Shown piece by piece: positions 33,501-45,500 of a stretch of DNA of 64,000 nt. The DNA lies in the NCBI RefSeq assembly GCF_032854445.1, contig NC_088299.1, positions 7,166,324-7,230,323 on the forward strand, in the 5' to 3' direction. This stretch comes from Liolophura sinensis (lineage: Eukaryota > Mollusca > Polyplacophora > Chitonida > Chitonidae). How positions within the stretch are numbered: the stretch's first letter is position 1; each line of letters opens with the position of its first letter. The notes below the pieces were generated by a model that saw only the letters and a list, made by a program, of their open reading frames with translations, had not been told where the DNA came from and did not search any database. The position numbers and the translations under genes were made by a program.

Positions 33501-36500
33501 ACTGTCTGGGTCAGTTACATGTACCCACTGCCTGATGTATTTGTGGCCTTTGCTAGCCCAGATGGTGTATGCACTGGATCACTGAGACTGTCTGGGTGAG
33601 TTACATGTACCTACTGCCTGATGTATTTCTGGCCTTTGCTGGCCCAGATGGTGGATGCACTGAATCACTGAGACTGTCTGTGTCAGTTACATGTACCCAC
33701 TGCCTGATGTATTTGTGGCCTTTGCTGGCCCAGATGGTGGATGCACTGGATCACTGAGACTGTCTGGGTGAGTTACATGTACCTACTGCCTGATGTATTT
33801 GTGGCCTTTGCTGACCCAGATGGTGTATGCACTGGATCACTGAGACTGTCTGTGTCAGTTACATGTGCCCACTGCCTGATGTATTTGTGGCCTTTGCTGG
33901 CCCAGATGGTGGAAGCACTGGATTACTGAGACTGTCTGGGTGAGTTACATATACCCACTGCCTGATGTATTTGTGGCCTTTGCTGGCCCAGATGGTGGAT
34001 GCACTGAATCACTGAGACTGTCTGTGTCAGTTACATGTACCCACTGCCTGATGTATTTCTGGCCTTTGCTGGCCCAGATGGTGGATGCACTGAATCACTG
34101 AGACCGTCTGGGTGAGTTACATGTACCTACTGCCTGATGTATTTGTGGCCTTTGCTGGCTCAGATGGTGGATGCACTGGATCACTGAGACTGTCTGGGTG
34201 AGTTACATGTACCCACTGCCTGATGTATTTGTGGCCTTTGCTGGCCCAGATGGTGGATGCACTGGATCACTGAGACTGTCTGGGTGAGTTACATGTACCC
34301 ACTGCCTGATGTATTTGTGGCCTTTGCTGGCCCAGATGGTGGATGCACTGGATCACTGAGACTGTCTGGGTGAGTTACATGTACCCACTGCCTGAGGTAT
34401 TTCTGGCCTTTGCTGGCCCAGATGGTGGATGCACTGGATCACTGAGACTGTCTGGGTGAGTTACATGTACCCACTGCCTGATGTATTTGTGGCCTTTGCT
34501 GGCCCAGATGGTGGATGCACTGGATCATTGAGACTGTCTGGGTGAGTTACATGTACCCACTGCCTGATGTATTTGTGGCCTTTGCTGGCCCAGATGGTGG
34601 ATGCATTGGATCACTGAGACTGGCTATGTCAGTTACATGTACCTACTGCCTGATGTATTTCTGGCCTTTGCTGGCCCAGATGGTGGATGCACTGAATCAC
34701 TGAGACTGTCTGGGTGAGTTACATGTACCTACTGCCTGATGTATTTGTGGCCTTTGCTGGCCCAGATGGTGGATGCACTGAATCACTGAGACTGTGTTGT
34801 CCTTGAAGAAGGATGCTGCATTTTTGTGTTCACCTCTCACTGCTCTTAAGTGCAAAATTCTTGAACCCGGCATTAAATACCAATTATTCAATCAGTCTAA
34901 TGTATCTCTGATTGCACGTTGCCAATGTTGTTGTTGTTGCACCAGGTGGAGCGCAGCTGTCGTAACGAGGTGAAACGTGTGATGAGGACGAGAGCCATGA
35001 GCATCAACTTGATGCCAGAGATAGAAGAACAGTGTATACAGGATCTAGGTCAATTCTGTTCTGAGGGAACTGGCCAGGGAGAGGTAAATCTTGATTTGTG
35101 TGCTCTACAGTGATTGACAGCTATGCCAGTGGCTTCTTTTGAACCACAAAAGATAAAAAGGCTTTCATGTTGTCAGAGCATAACATAAATTATTAAAAAA
35201 AAATAAATAAATAATATGCATTACATCTGTTTTATTTTTTTATTTAAACAGTGAAATAGAATTCATATAGTTCAAGTATAAAACACTAATGATTTAAATG
35301 AAATCTGAACATTTAAATGAAAAAAGATACATATTATTAACTGCTGTGTTTTCAGGAGCTGCGCTGTCTACAGGACAGGTATGATGAATTGACCGGGGAC
35401 TGTCAGGAGGCCGTCAGTAACTTCACAGAGGCAGAAGACGCTGACATTAACCTGGACGTTATCCTGATGAGGGCATGTATGCCCATGATTAAAATCTTCT
35501 GTCAGGTGGGAAAATATCTCTCTCAATTACACCAGGTGGTTAGCCAGAAATGTGAAAGAGAGTGTCCAAACCACCCTTTGGGAGGCTATTTTATTTGAGC
35601 TGTATGCCCAGATTTTATTTCTTTCCATCTCTTCTAGTTTGAAGTACGTGCTAAAACAGTGAGCGATGAAAGCAATAATTTCACTCTTCCACTTAGACCA
35701 GTGTAAGCTGGGAGCGGAGAGTGTCCAAACAGCCCTTTGAGAGGCTATTTTATTTTTTTTCCAATCTCTTCCCTGTTTGAAGTGCTAAAACAGTGAGTGA
35801 TCAAAACAATAATTATCTGTTTCACTCTTCCATTTACACTGGTGTGAGGGTAGCAGAATAAATTTAATAGGGATTGAAATCAGTGGGCATCAAATCAAAT
35901 TTGGAACAGAACCTGGTGTTGTCCAGAACCATTTTCATTCCAAATTGATGCACATTCTCAGGGCTTCTGTTGGTGCTCTCCTTTGTCGCAAATTTAGAAC
36001 AGTTTTTTGAAACGTCGATGAACTTTGAAAAAGTGTGAACGTTTTTGGCGAAAAGAAAAAGTTACTTTAAGAAATGTACTAGTGCTAAACAAAAACTACC
36101 TGGCAAAGTTCTCCTAGTGCTTTTCAGGCATGAGAGTTTTCTGGGTTTGTTAGTGAATTTTTTTTCTCGTGAAAACGTTCATTTACTCTTATTTCAAACG
36201 TCCTTGTCTCGGCGAAACAACAACAACACAGTCACACGGCGATTTTACTTGACAGAAATCTACAAATAAAATTAAATGTTTCAAAATGTTTTCAGTCACA
36301 TAAATGTGTACGTAGTCTGGTTTTCTCCTGTCATACTGTGTTACTTCAATGTATTGATCATATTTCCCCATTTAAATGAACTAATTTTACGAATTTATTT
36401 TCTAACAAATTCAAACTGATGGAGGAAATTACATTTTAGTAGGACCCTACACAGATTGGTTGATTGTTGAAAAAAAAAACGAAAAAAAAAAAAACACGCT

Positions 36501-39500
36501 CCCAAACATTGGCCCATTATTTTGAGGGCAATTGTTCTAAATGTAGCATGGAATAAACTCCAGATATAGCTAGTAGAAACCAAGTCTGCGGTACACCAAG
36601 ACATATGAGACGAATTACGGATGAAGGCCAACAAGAGTCATATGGATTCTGCTCCCATTCAATCAGTTGGTCAGAAAGATTAAGTCATGGCTGCTGATAA
36701 AGTATGGCTGAGAAAAATAGTATTGGCTTCAAAATTTGATGAGTGGCTAAAGTGTCTGGGTAAAAAAAATACCGACCCAGATGAAGTCCTCCAGATTTGT
36801 TACGTAATCACTGAGGAATTGTTGTGTCTGCTAATTGATTTTTTGATTCATTAACAAAGTGTTTTAGTTTGATGTTTTGATTACATTCAGAGAATATGTT
36901 GGATTGATTTTATAGGTTTCATTGACAGGATATGTAGAATTGATTTAATGATTTCTTTCACAGAAATGATTACATTCACCAGATATGTTACTTTGATGTT
37001 CTGATTACATTCACAGGATATGTTACTTTGATGTTCTGATTACTTTCACAGGATATGTTACTTTGATGTTTTGATTACATTCACAGGATATGTTACTTTG
37101 ATGTTCTGGTTACTTTCACAGGATATGTTACTTTGATGTTTGATTACATTCACGGGTTATGTTACTTTGATGTTCTGATTACATTCACAGGATATGTTAC
37201 TTTGATGTCCTGATTACATTCACAGGATATGTTACTTTGATGTTTTGATTACATTCACCAGATATGTTACTTTGATGTTCTGATTACATTCACAGGATAT
37301 GTTGGATGAGGAAGATGAGGAGGACATCATGGAGTGTCTTATTGAGAACAAAAACCATGCTGAAATGAATGGCAAATGTGCTGCTGGGATAGAACACCAT
37401 CAACTTGTGAGTTCATATTTACTTGAAACCTCTCCCTGTGCAACATCTTTGTGAGAAACGTAGAACAGATACTAAAAGCATGGCTTGAGAATAGAATTAA
37501 ATATTGTATTATTTAAGACCACCATAATGCTGGACACCGTCAAATAAGTGAAATATTCTTGAGTACGGCGTTAAACACCAATCAAATAAATAAATAAGTA
37601 TCGACTGAGAAAGCGTCAATGGGAACTTTTGTGTTACATTAATAGTTCCTTCTTCCTTGATGTTGGTTGCTGTAGATGTTGAGAATGTCCAAGAGCAAGG
37701 GAGAGCTCTCAGGGCTGTATATTAGTATAATAATAACAATAAGTATACTCTTCACAACATAGTGAAGTTCCGCTCCCTACACTCACTCACATCACTGCCA
37801 CCACTAGACAAGTTTGACCTTTTGAAACCATGCAACACACCTGGGTTTGTTTTGGCTTGGCCTCATCACTAATGTTCTCATGTAAATAGACTTGTTTCAG
37901 GTGTCCGTTGACATAATTCTTTGGATACTTGAGATAAGAGTATTTTTATTTATTTATTTGATTGGTGCTTTATGCCACACTGTAGAATATTTCACGCATA
38001 CGACAGCGACCAACATTATGGTGGGAGGAAACCTTTCAGAGCACAGGAGGAACTCACGGCCATCCCCAAGTTGCTGGCAGATTAAATTATTTAAGCACTT
38101 ATATGATTATGCTGTATTCAGGAATATTTAACTTATGAGACTGTGCCTCGAATTAAGCTGGGGAGAAAGGCAACATGAGCTGGACTTGAACTCATGAGTT
38201 GCAGTGGTTAGAGACTCCTCCAGGGTCATTCTGCAGCTCTAGCACGCTAACCACTGGGCCACAATCCGTCCGACCGACCCCCCCCCTCCCCTCCTCCCTC
38301 CCTCCGGTTAGTTTTTTTACACTCTGGCTATGTAGAAATCCTCATGCTGACTTCATCTCTGGTCATACATTTAAGTGGGAAGGTCTGCCAGCAACTTGCA
38401 GATGGTCATAGGTTTTCCCCATGCAATGCTAGGCCTCCCACCACAATGCTGGCCGCTGTCGCATATCACAAATCGAAATGTTTTTCAGTAGGCCATAGAA
38501 CTCCAATCAAATAAATAAATAAATTATTGAATAAATAAATACATAAGGAAATCTATCAGCGACGTTTAATAGCAATTGTATCTGCTGCCTCAACTTATTC
38601 CCAAAATAAAGAAGGCCAATACATCATGGCACTTTCCTGTTAATCTGTACAGGAGATGCTCTAAATCCTCAATAAATTTAGCGCGTAAAGTAGAACTTTA
38701 GACACAGTTTGTAAAGATAATTCATGTGATTTGCAAGACTCAAATGTATTGTACAGGTATGGGCACATATGAACTGTAAAGTAACCTGTCTAGGTCAGAT
38801 AATATTTCTCTTATATAGCAAAACATGTGCTTCATGCATTTTTGGTGAGGATGTAGGGTATTTGAAACCTTACATAAGTATGATAGGGCTATACACTCTG
38901 CAAGCTGTCTATTCTTTTGTCATATTTCATGGAAAGGTTTTCAATTTAACTAACTGAAAAAAAGTTTCATCTTTTTTTTTTTTTCAGACATCATTGAAAG
39001 ATTTTCGATTCAACCACAAGTTCAAGGAGAACTGTAAAACGTCAGTGCTGACTTACTGTAAAGATAAAAAGACCAAGTAAGTCCTCTCATATAGATCAGT
39101 GATAAAACAGTGGAGCAAAATTTCCTACTCATCACTTGTATGTGTAGTGCCGGATCAGTTCACTGCATTTGACCTTAATATGGTTATTTTCCCCCAAGCA
39201 CTTGAAATAAGACATAATTTTTTGCTTATGATTGCCATCAGATATAATATATTTCCATCTGTAATATTTGAAAACTTGTACATCATGGTGGGAGGGAGGG
39301 GGGCAGGATGTAGAAGATATTATAGAACATTTTATAAGTAGGTATTTGTATGTGATTTGTTGTATTTCTCTGCAAAATGAAGTGGCTCTGTGTGACTCTT
39401 AATTCACTGAATCATTTAGCATATGTCATCAGATACATGTATGTTATATGACTTTCAATTCCTCTGTCCAAAGATATAATGTTGTGTCGTGCCTGAGCGA

Positions 39501-42500
39501 AATCGTGCGAAATGATACATTGTTTGAGGAAAAGCATCGGATAACAAAACCATGTCGCAGACAGCTGAGGTTTGAACTTCTGCAGAGGGTGAGAACTTTG
39601 TTTTGTTTTTCCATGTTGGGTTAATTATGTGTATGGTGACATAGTAGACAGTGTATCTAGTACCAAACAGCAGTGGGCAGTGTGGTCATGGTGGATTTAG
39701 TGTGTGCGCAAAAGTGAGGGAGGGAGGGAGGGGAAGGGAAAGTGATAGAGTGGGGGTGAGGGGGGAGGAGAGAGAAGTGATAGAATGAGGGAGGGAGAGA
39801 GGGGGAAGTTATAGAGGGAGGGAGAGAGGGGGAAGTGATAGAGGGAGGGCGAGAGAAGTGATAGTAACCCTAGTTTATCTGACAGGTCTATTTTTTGTAC
39901 TCACTAGGGATGTTTTTAAGTTCTTCATTGGACAAAAAGTTTGCAGATTGATAATAGCCATAGATGTAATGAGTTAAACAATAAAAATTTAATTTTTATG
40001 TTTATAGCAAAGTTTGTTGTCCATATTCTTGCTCAGATCGTGTAAAAAGTTGCAGGAAGTGCATCATTTTGAACTGCCTCACTTTGTTTGTATAACAAAC
40101 AAGATTTTGTGTGGATGCAGGTGTATTAATTAACTGTGTTTGTCTTTGCAGTCTGAAAATATTGAACTTGATCCTGACCTGAAGAAGGTTTGTCAGAGAG
40201 ATAAGGAAGAATTCTGTGACCATATTGAGCCTGGTAGAGCCAAGGTTAGTCTTACATGAAGGATATAGTTGTCTCCAAACTTCAAACATGACCCTAGGTT
40301 GTTATGTATAAAATCATAGAAAAAGTGTTGAGCTATCTTTATGGAGAGGGCAACCCTAAGGTCTTACAAGGCTACTTTGTTGTCCCAAATAATGTATGTA
40401 AATCTTATTGAGGGGGATGTTAGAAAAGCTACATTTTCAAGGATGCACACTACATGTAAATGTTTTTAGATGTGTCCATCTTTAAGCACCCTAAATGAGG
40501 TCAATGCATTTGTCAAAAGTGAAATTAAGCCTCTATTTTGGACACTGCTGGACATTCTGATGCCAGCTAAACACTGTCATATTCTGATGTTAGGTGGACA
40601 CTGTCAGATATTCTTATGTTAGGTGGACACTTTCAGATATTCTGATATTAGGTGGAAACTGTCAGATATTCTGATGTTAGGTGGACACTGTCAGATATTC
40701 TGATGTCATCTAGACACTATCAGATATGCAAATGTCATCTGGACGCTGTCAGATATTCTGATGTTAGGTAGACACTGTCAGATATTCTGATGTCATCTAG
40801 ACACTGTCAGATATTTTGATGTTAGGTGGACACTGTCAGATATGCAGATGTCATCTGGACGCTTTCAGATATTCTGATCTTAGGTGGACACTGTCAGATA
40901 TTCTGATGTCATCTAGACACAATCAGATATTCTGATGTCATCTGGACACTATCAGATATTCTGATGTTAGGTGGACACTGTCAGATATTCTGATGTCATC
41001 TAGACACAATCAGATATTCTGATGTTAGGTGGAAACTGTCAGATATTTTGATGTTAGGTGGACACTGTCAGATATTCTGATGTCATCTAGACACAATCAG
41101 ATATTCTGATGTTAGGTGGACACTGTCAGATATGCTAATGTCATCCGGACGCTGTCAGATATTTTGATGTTAGGTTTGACACTGTCAGATATTTTGATGT
41201 CATCTAGAGACTATCAGATATGCTGATGTCATGTGGACACTGTCAGATATTCTGATGTCATCTGGACACTATCAGATATTCTGATTTTAGGTGGACTCTG
41301 TCAGATATGCTGATGTCATCTGGACACTATCAGATATTCTGATGTTAGGTGGACACTGTCGGATATGTTGATCTCATCTGGACACTATCAGATATTCTGA
41401 TGTCATGTGGACACTGTCAGATATTCTGATGTCATCTGGACACTGTCAGATATTCTGATGTTAGGTAGACACTGTCAGATATTCTGATGTTAGGTAGACA
41501 CTGTCAGATATTCTGATGCTAGGTGGACACTGTCAGATATTCTGATGTTAGGTGGACACTTTCAGATGTCCAGTTGCCATTGGGTGAACCATCAGATATT
41601 CTAACAGAGCTTGGCCGGATTTCAAACTTGATCTAAATCTTGTACTGTTAAAAATGTAGCCTCTAGCTATTTTGAAGGCAGTGTTTTGTGGTGGTGAACA
41701 AAATGCATGGACTAAGACATATGAAACATACATTTTGAATTAGGTATTCACAGAATTTTGCCAGAGCAAAGAGAAAAAATACTGCTAATGGTCACAAAAC
41801 TTTGTTGAATATAATACAGTCTGTTAGAGTTACTGGAACATCTGCGTGTACATGTGTAGTAGAAATTTATGTACCAAAAACTTACCTTAATTGTTCAGGT
41901 GTTGATTTTCTTTCTTAGGTGATTGAGTGTCTAAAGAAGCACCAGAAGAAATTAACAAAACCCTGCAAAAAATTGTTGTTTGTGAGAGAGGTAAGCTGAT
42001 GTGCATACAAAAATTTGAGTTCTGTGAAATTCATGTGCATATCAAAGATTTTAGTATCTCCTTTGATATATCCCTGTTTGTTGTGTCACAATGATATACT
42101 TTTTTGTACATTTATTTTGTGCAGTGGTGTTTTCAGTTCATACGTTATTTTTATTTGATGATAAAAACGTTTTAACCGTCGTATCAGCTAGTGCTGTCTA
42201 TCTATTAAAAGGTTGATCCTTTATTTCCACAAGAAATACTTTGTTACATGTATGTCCCATACATCTGACCAGCTGGTGCTGATATATGATGAAAGGTTTC
42301 CTAGTTTCCCTCATAAGGTACACATACCTTTTATATCTTTTGTTTCGTCCTGCCTTAAGCCTGACCAGCTGACTGGTATGTGGTGAAAAGTTTCTTCCTA
42401 GTTTCTTTCCTTCTCTGCAACGCTACCTCCCATACTTCCGTTATCCCCACCCATAAACCTGCCCGACTGGCTGATATCTGGTGAAAGGTTTCTTCCTAGT

Positions 42501-45500
42501 TTCCTTTGGTCTGTGCAGGGCTACCTCCCATTCTTCCATTATCACCACCCATAAACCTGCCCGACTGGCTGATATGTGGTGAAAGGTTTCTTCCTAGTTT
42601 CCTTTGGTCTGTGCAGGGCTACCTCCCATTCTTCCATTATCACCACCCATAAAGCTGCCCGACTGACTGATATGTGGTGAAAGGTTTCTTTCTAGTTTCC
42701 TTTGGTCTGTGCAGGGCTACCTCCCATTCTTCCATTATCACCACCCATAAACCTGCCCGACTGGCTGATATCTGGTGAAAGGTTTCTTCCTAGTTTCCTT
42801 TGGTCTGTGCAGGGCTACCTCCCATTCTTCCATTATCACCACCCATAAACCTGCCCGACTGGCTGATATGTGGTGAAAGGTTTCTTCCTAGTTTCCTTTG
42901 GTCTGTGCAGGGCTACCTCCCATTCTTCCATTATCACCACCCATAAACCTGCCCGACTGGCTGATATGTGGTGAAAGGTTTCTTCCTAGTTTCCTTTGGT
43001 CTGTGCAGGGCTACCTCCCATTCTTCCATTATCACCACCCATAAAGCTGCCCGACTGACTGATATGTGGTGAAAGGTTTCTTTCTAGTTTCCTTTGGTCT
43101 GTGCAGGGCTACCTCCCATTCTTCCATTATCACCACCCATAAAGCTGCCCGACTGGCTGATATGTGGTGAAAGGTTTCTTCCTAGTTTCCTTTGGTCTGT
43201 GCAGGGCTACCTCCCAAACTTCCATTATCACCACCCATAAACCTACCCGACTGGTTGATATGTGATGAAAGGTTTCTTCCCAGTTTCCTTTGGTCTGTGC
43301 AGGGCAACCTCCCATACTTCCGTTATCCCCACCCATAAACCTGCCCGACTGGCTGATATGTGGTGAAAGGTTTCTTCCCAGTTTCCTTTGGTGTATGCAG
43401 GGCTACCTCCAATACTTCCGTTATCCCCACCCATAAACCCACCCAACTGGCTGATGTGTAGTGAAAGGTTTCTTCCCAGTTTCCTTTGGTCTGTGCAGGG
43501 CTACCTCCCAAACTTCCATTATCACCAACTATAAACCGACCTGACTGGCTGATGTATGGTGAAAGGTTTCTTCCTAGTTTCCTTACTTCTCAGCTGGGCT
43601 ATCTCCTATGCTTCCATTATCCCCACCCATAAACCTGCCCTACTGGTTGATATGTGATAAAAGGTTTCTTCCTAGTTTCCTTTGGTCTGTGCAGGGCTAC
43701 CTCCCATACTTGCATTGTCCTCACCCATAAACCTGCCTGACTGACTGATATGTGGTTCCAAGTTTCCTATATAAACTGTGCTGAGTTACCTCCCATACTT
43801 CCGTTATCCCCACCAAACTGTGCTGAGTTACCTCCCATGCTTCCATTACTATAAATCAAATAACAAAATAAATGTATATTATTGTTGCTGTCATGTTTTA
43901 TCTGTAAGTGGTGAATCTAAGTCATCAGTCACACAGATCAAACGATTACTTGATCAGTGAGCAATCCTCGTCTGTTGTTGTATTTACAGGAGGTGGAGGT
44001 AAAAGAAGGAGCAGATTATGCTCTGATGAATAACTGCAAAAAAATGATAAAGGTAACAAAGCTCATTGTATTTTTTGATACAGAATGTGTTTGAAAGAAT
44101 TAATGTCCTTATAATTAACTTAAATTGCAATTTGGCGGCTTGTGTCTTAAGGAACAATAGATTACAACTATATATGTGGAAAAAGGCAAAAAGTCTGAAA
44201 TCTTAAGGTACCCTAAATGACATAAAACTACGCCCGCAAAAGTGCATTTTTAGTGGCAAGTGAATGTCACAAAATATTGTTTTTGGTGCTGAAACTTACA
44301 ATTTTCCAGTAGAATATCATCCCATGTTCCAAACAAACCTCAATACACCTTGCTATATCATTAGAACTCTCAGAATCAGGAAAATGGTCATGTTAGTCTA
44401 TGGACGAAATTTATGTTCTTCTCACTATTCTGTAGCACTAGTATTCCCAGTAACTCAATAAGCTAGCTTTAGGTTAAATATATGCACATTTTTCTGATAT
44501 ATTCTGTTCTGTAAATTCACACAAATTTCAGACTGTGCATCAATTCTCCATAGTTGTAAAATCATGTTGCAATTTTGTTTTTATTCGTGGTTATTGTGTT
44601 TGGCCTATGGTGAATGATTGATCACTGTTGTTGGATGTTACTGTATTTATAGGGTTATTGTTTTCATCTGTTTCATATTGTTGCTGTCATAGGTTTACTG
44701 TTCTCATCTGTTTGATGTTGATGGTGTTATTGGTTTATTGCTCTCGTTCGATGTTTTGTGTACTTGTTGTTGTCATAGGTTTACTGTTCTCATCTGATCT
44801 TTGATGTTGTCATAGGTTTACTGTTCTCATCTGATCTTTGTTGTTGTCATAGGTTTACTGTTCTCATTTTATGTTTGGTGGTGCTGTGTTTATAGGTTTA
44901 CTGTTCACATCTGATGGTTGATGTTGTTATTGTCATAGGTTTACTGTTCTCATCTGATGTTTGGTGTTGCTGTGTTCATAAGTTTGCTGTTCTCATCTGA
45001 TGTTTGCTGTTGCTGTGTTCATAGGTTTACTGCTCTCATCTGACATTTGGTGTTGCTGTGTTCATAAGTTTGCTGTTCTCATCTCATGTTTGGTGTTGCT
45101 GTGTTCATAGAGTTACTATTCTTATCTGTTGTTTGATGTTGCTGTATTTATAGGTTTACTGTTCTCATCTGTTGTTTGATGCTGTTGGTTTCATAGGTTT
45201 TCTGTTCTCATCAAAGGTTTGGTAGTACTGTGTTAATAGGGTTACAGTTCTCATCAAAGGGTTTGGTGCTGTTGTTGTCATAGATTGTCTGTTCTCATCA
45301 GTGGTTGATGTTGTTATCATCGGTTTTCTGTTCTCATCAGTTGTTTCATGTTGCTATCATAGGTTTTCTGTTCTCATCAGTTGTTTCATCTTGCTATCGT
45401 AGTTTTTCTGTTCTCATCAGTTGTTTCATGTTGTTATCATAGGTTTACTGTTTTCATGAATTGTTTCATGTTATTATCATAGGGTTACTGTTCTCATCTG

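Larger units (their letters stand above)
37407..38987. other. GLG1 intron 13
   Basis: Contains three SINE-related segments (37517-37600, 37949-38275, 38360-38525), a C-rich tract at about 38277-38305 and a 17-base polypyrimidine run before the exon 14 acceptor. No coding sequence is seen. Confidence 0.7.

Noticed and set aside
33225-34703. Repeated 62-codon open frames with very similar sequence, resembling a gene family or repeat protein
   Set aside because: They arise from the 86-bp tandem period (two units per 172 bases) inside a GLG1 intron; the frame does not stay open across the array.
33150-34797. Regularly spaced repeats that could suggest a CRISPR array
   Set aside because: Units are contiguous 86-base tandem copies with no unique spacers, in a eukaryotic intron.
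43130-43511. Minus-strand open frames with repeated MGG and WEETFHHIS-type sequence
   Set aside because: Shadows of the 98-bp tandem array in intron 17.
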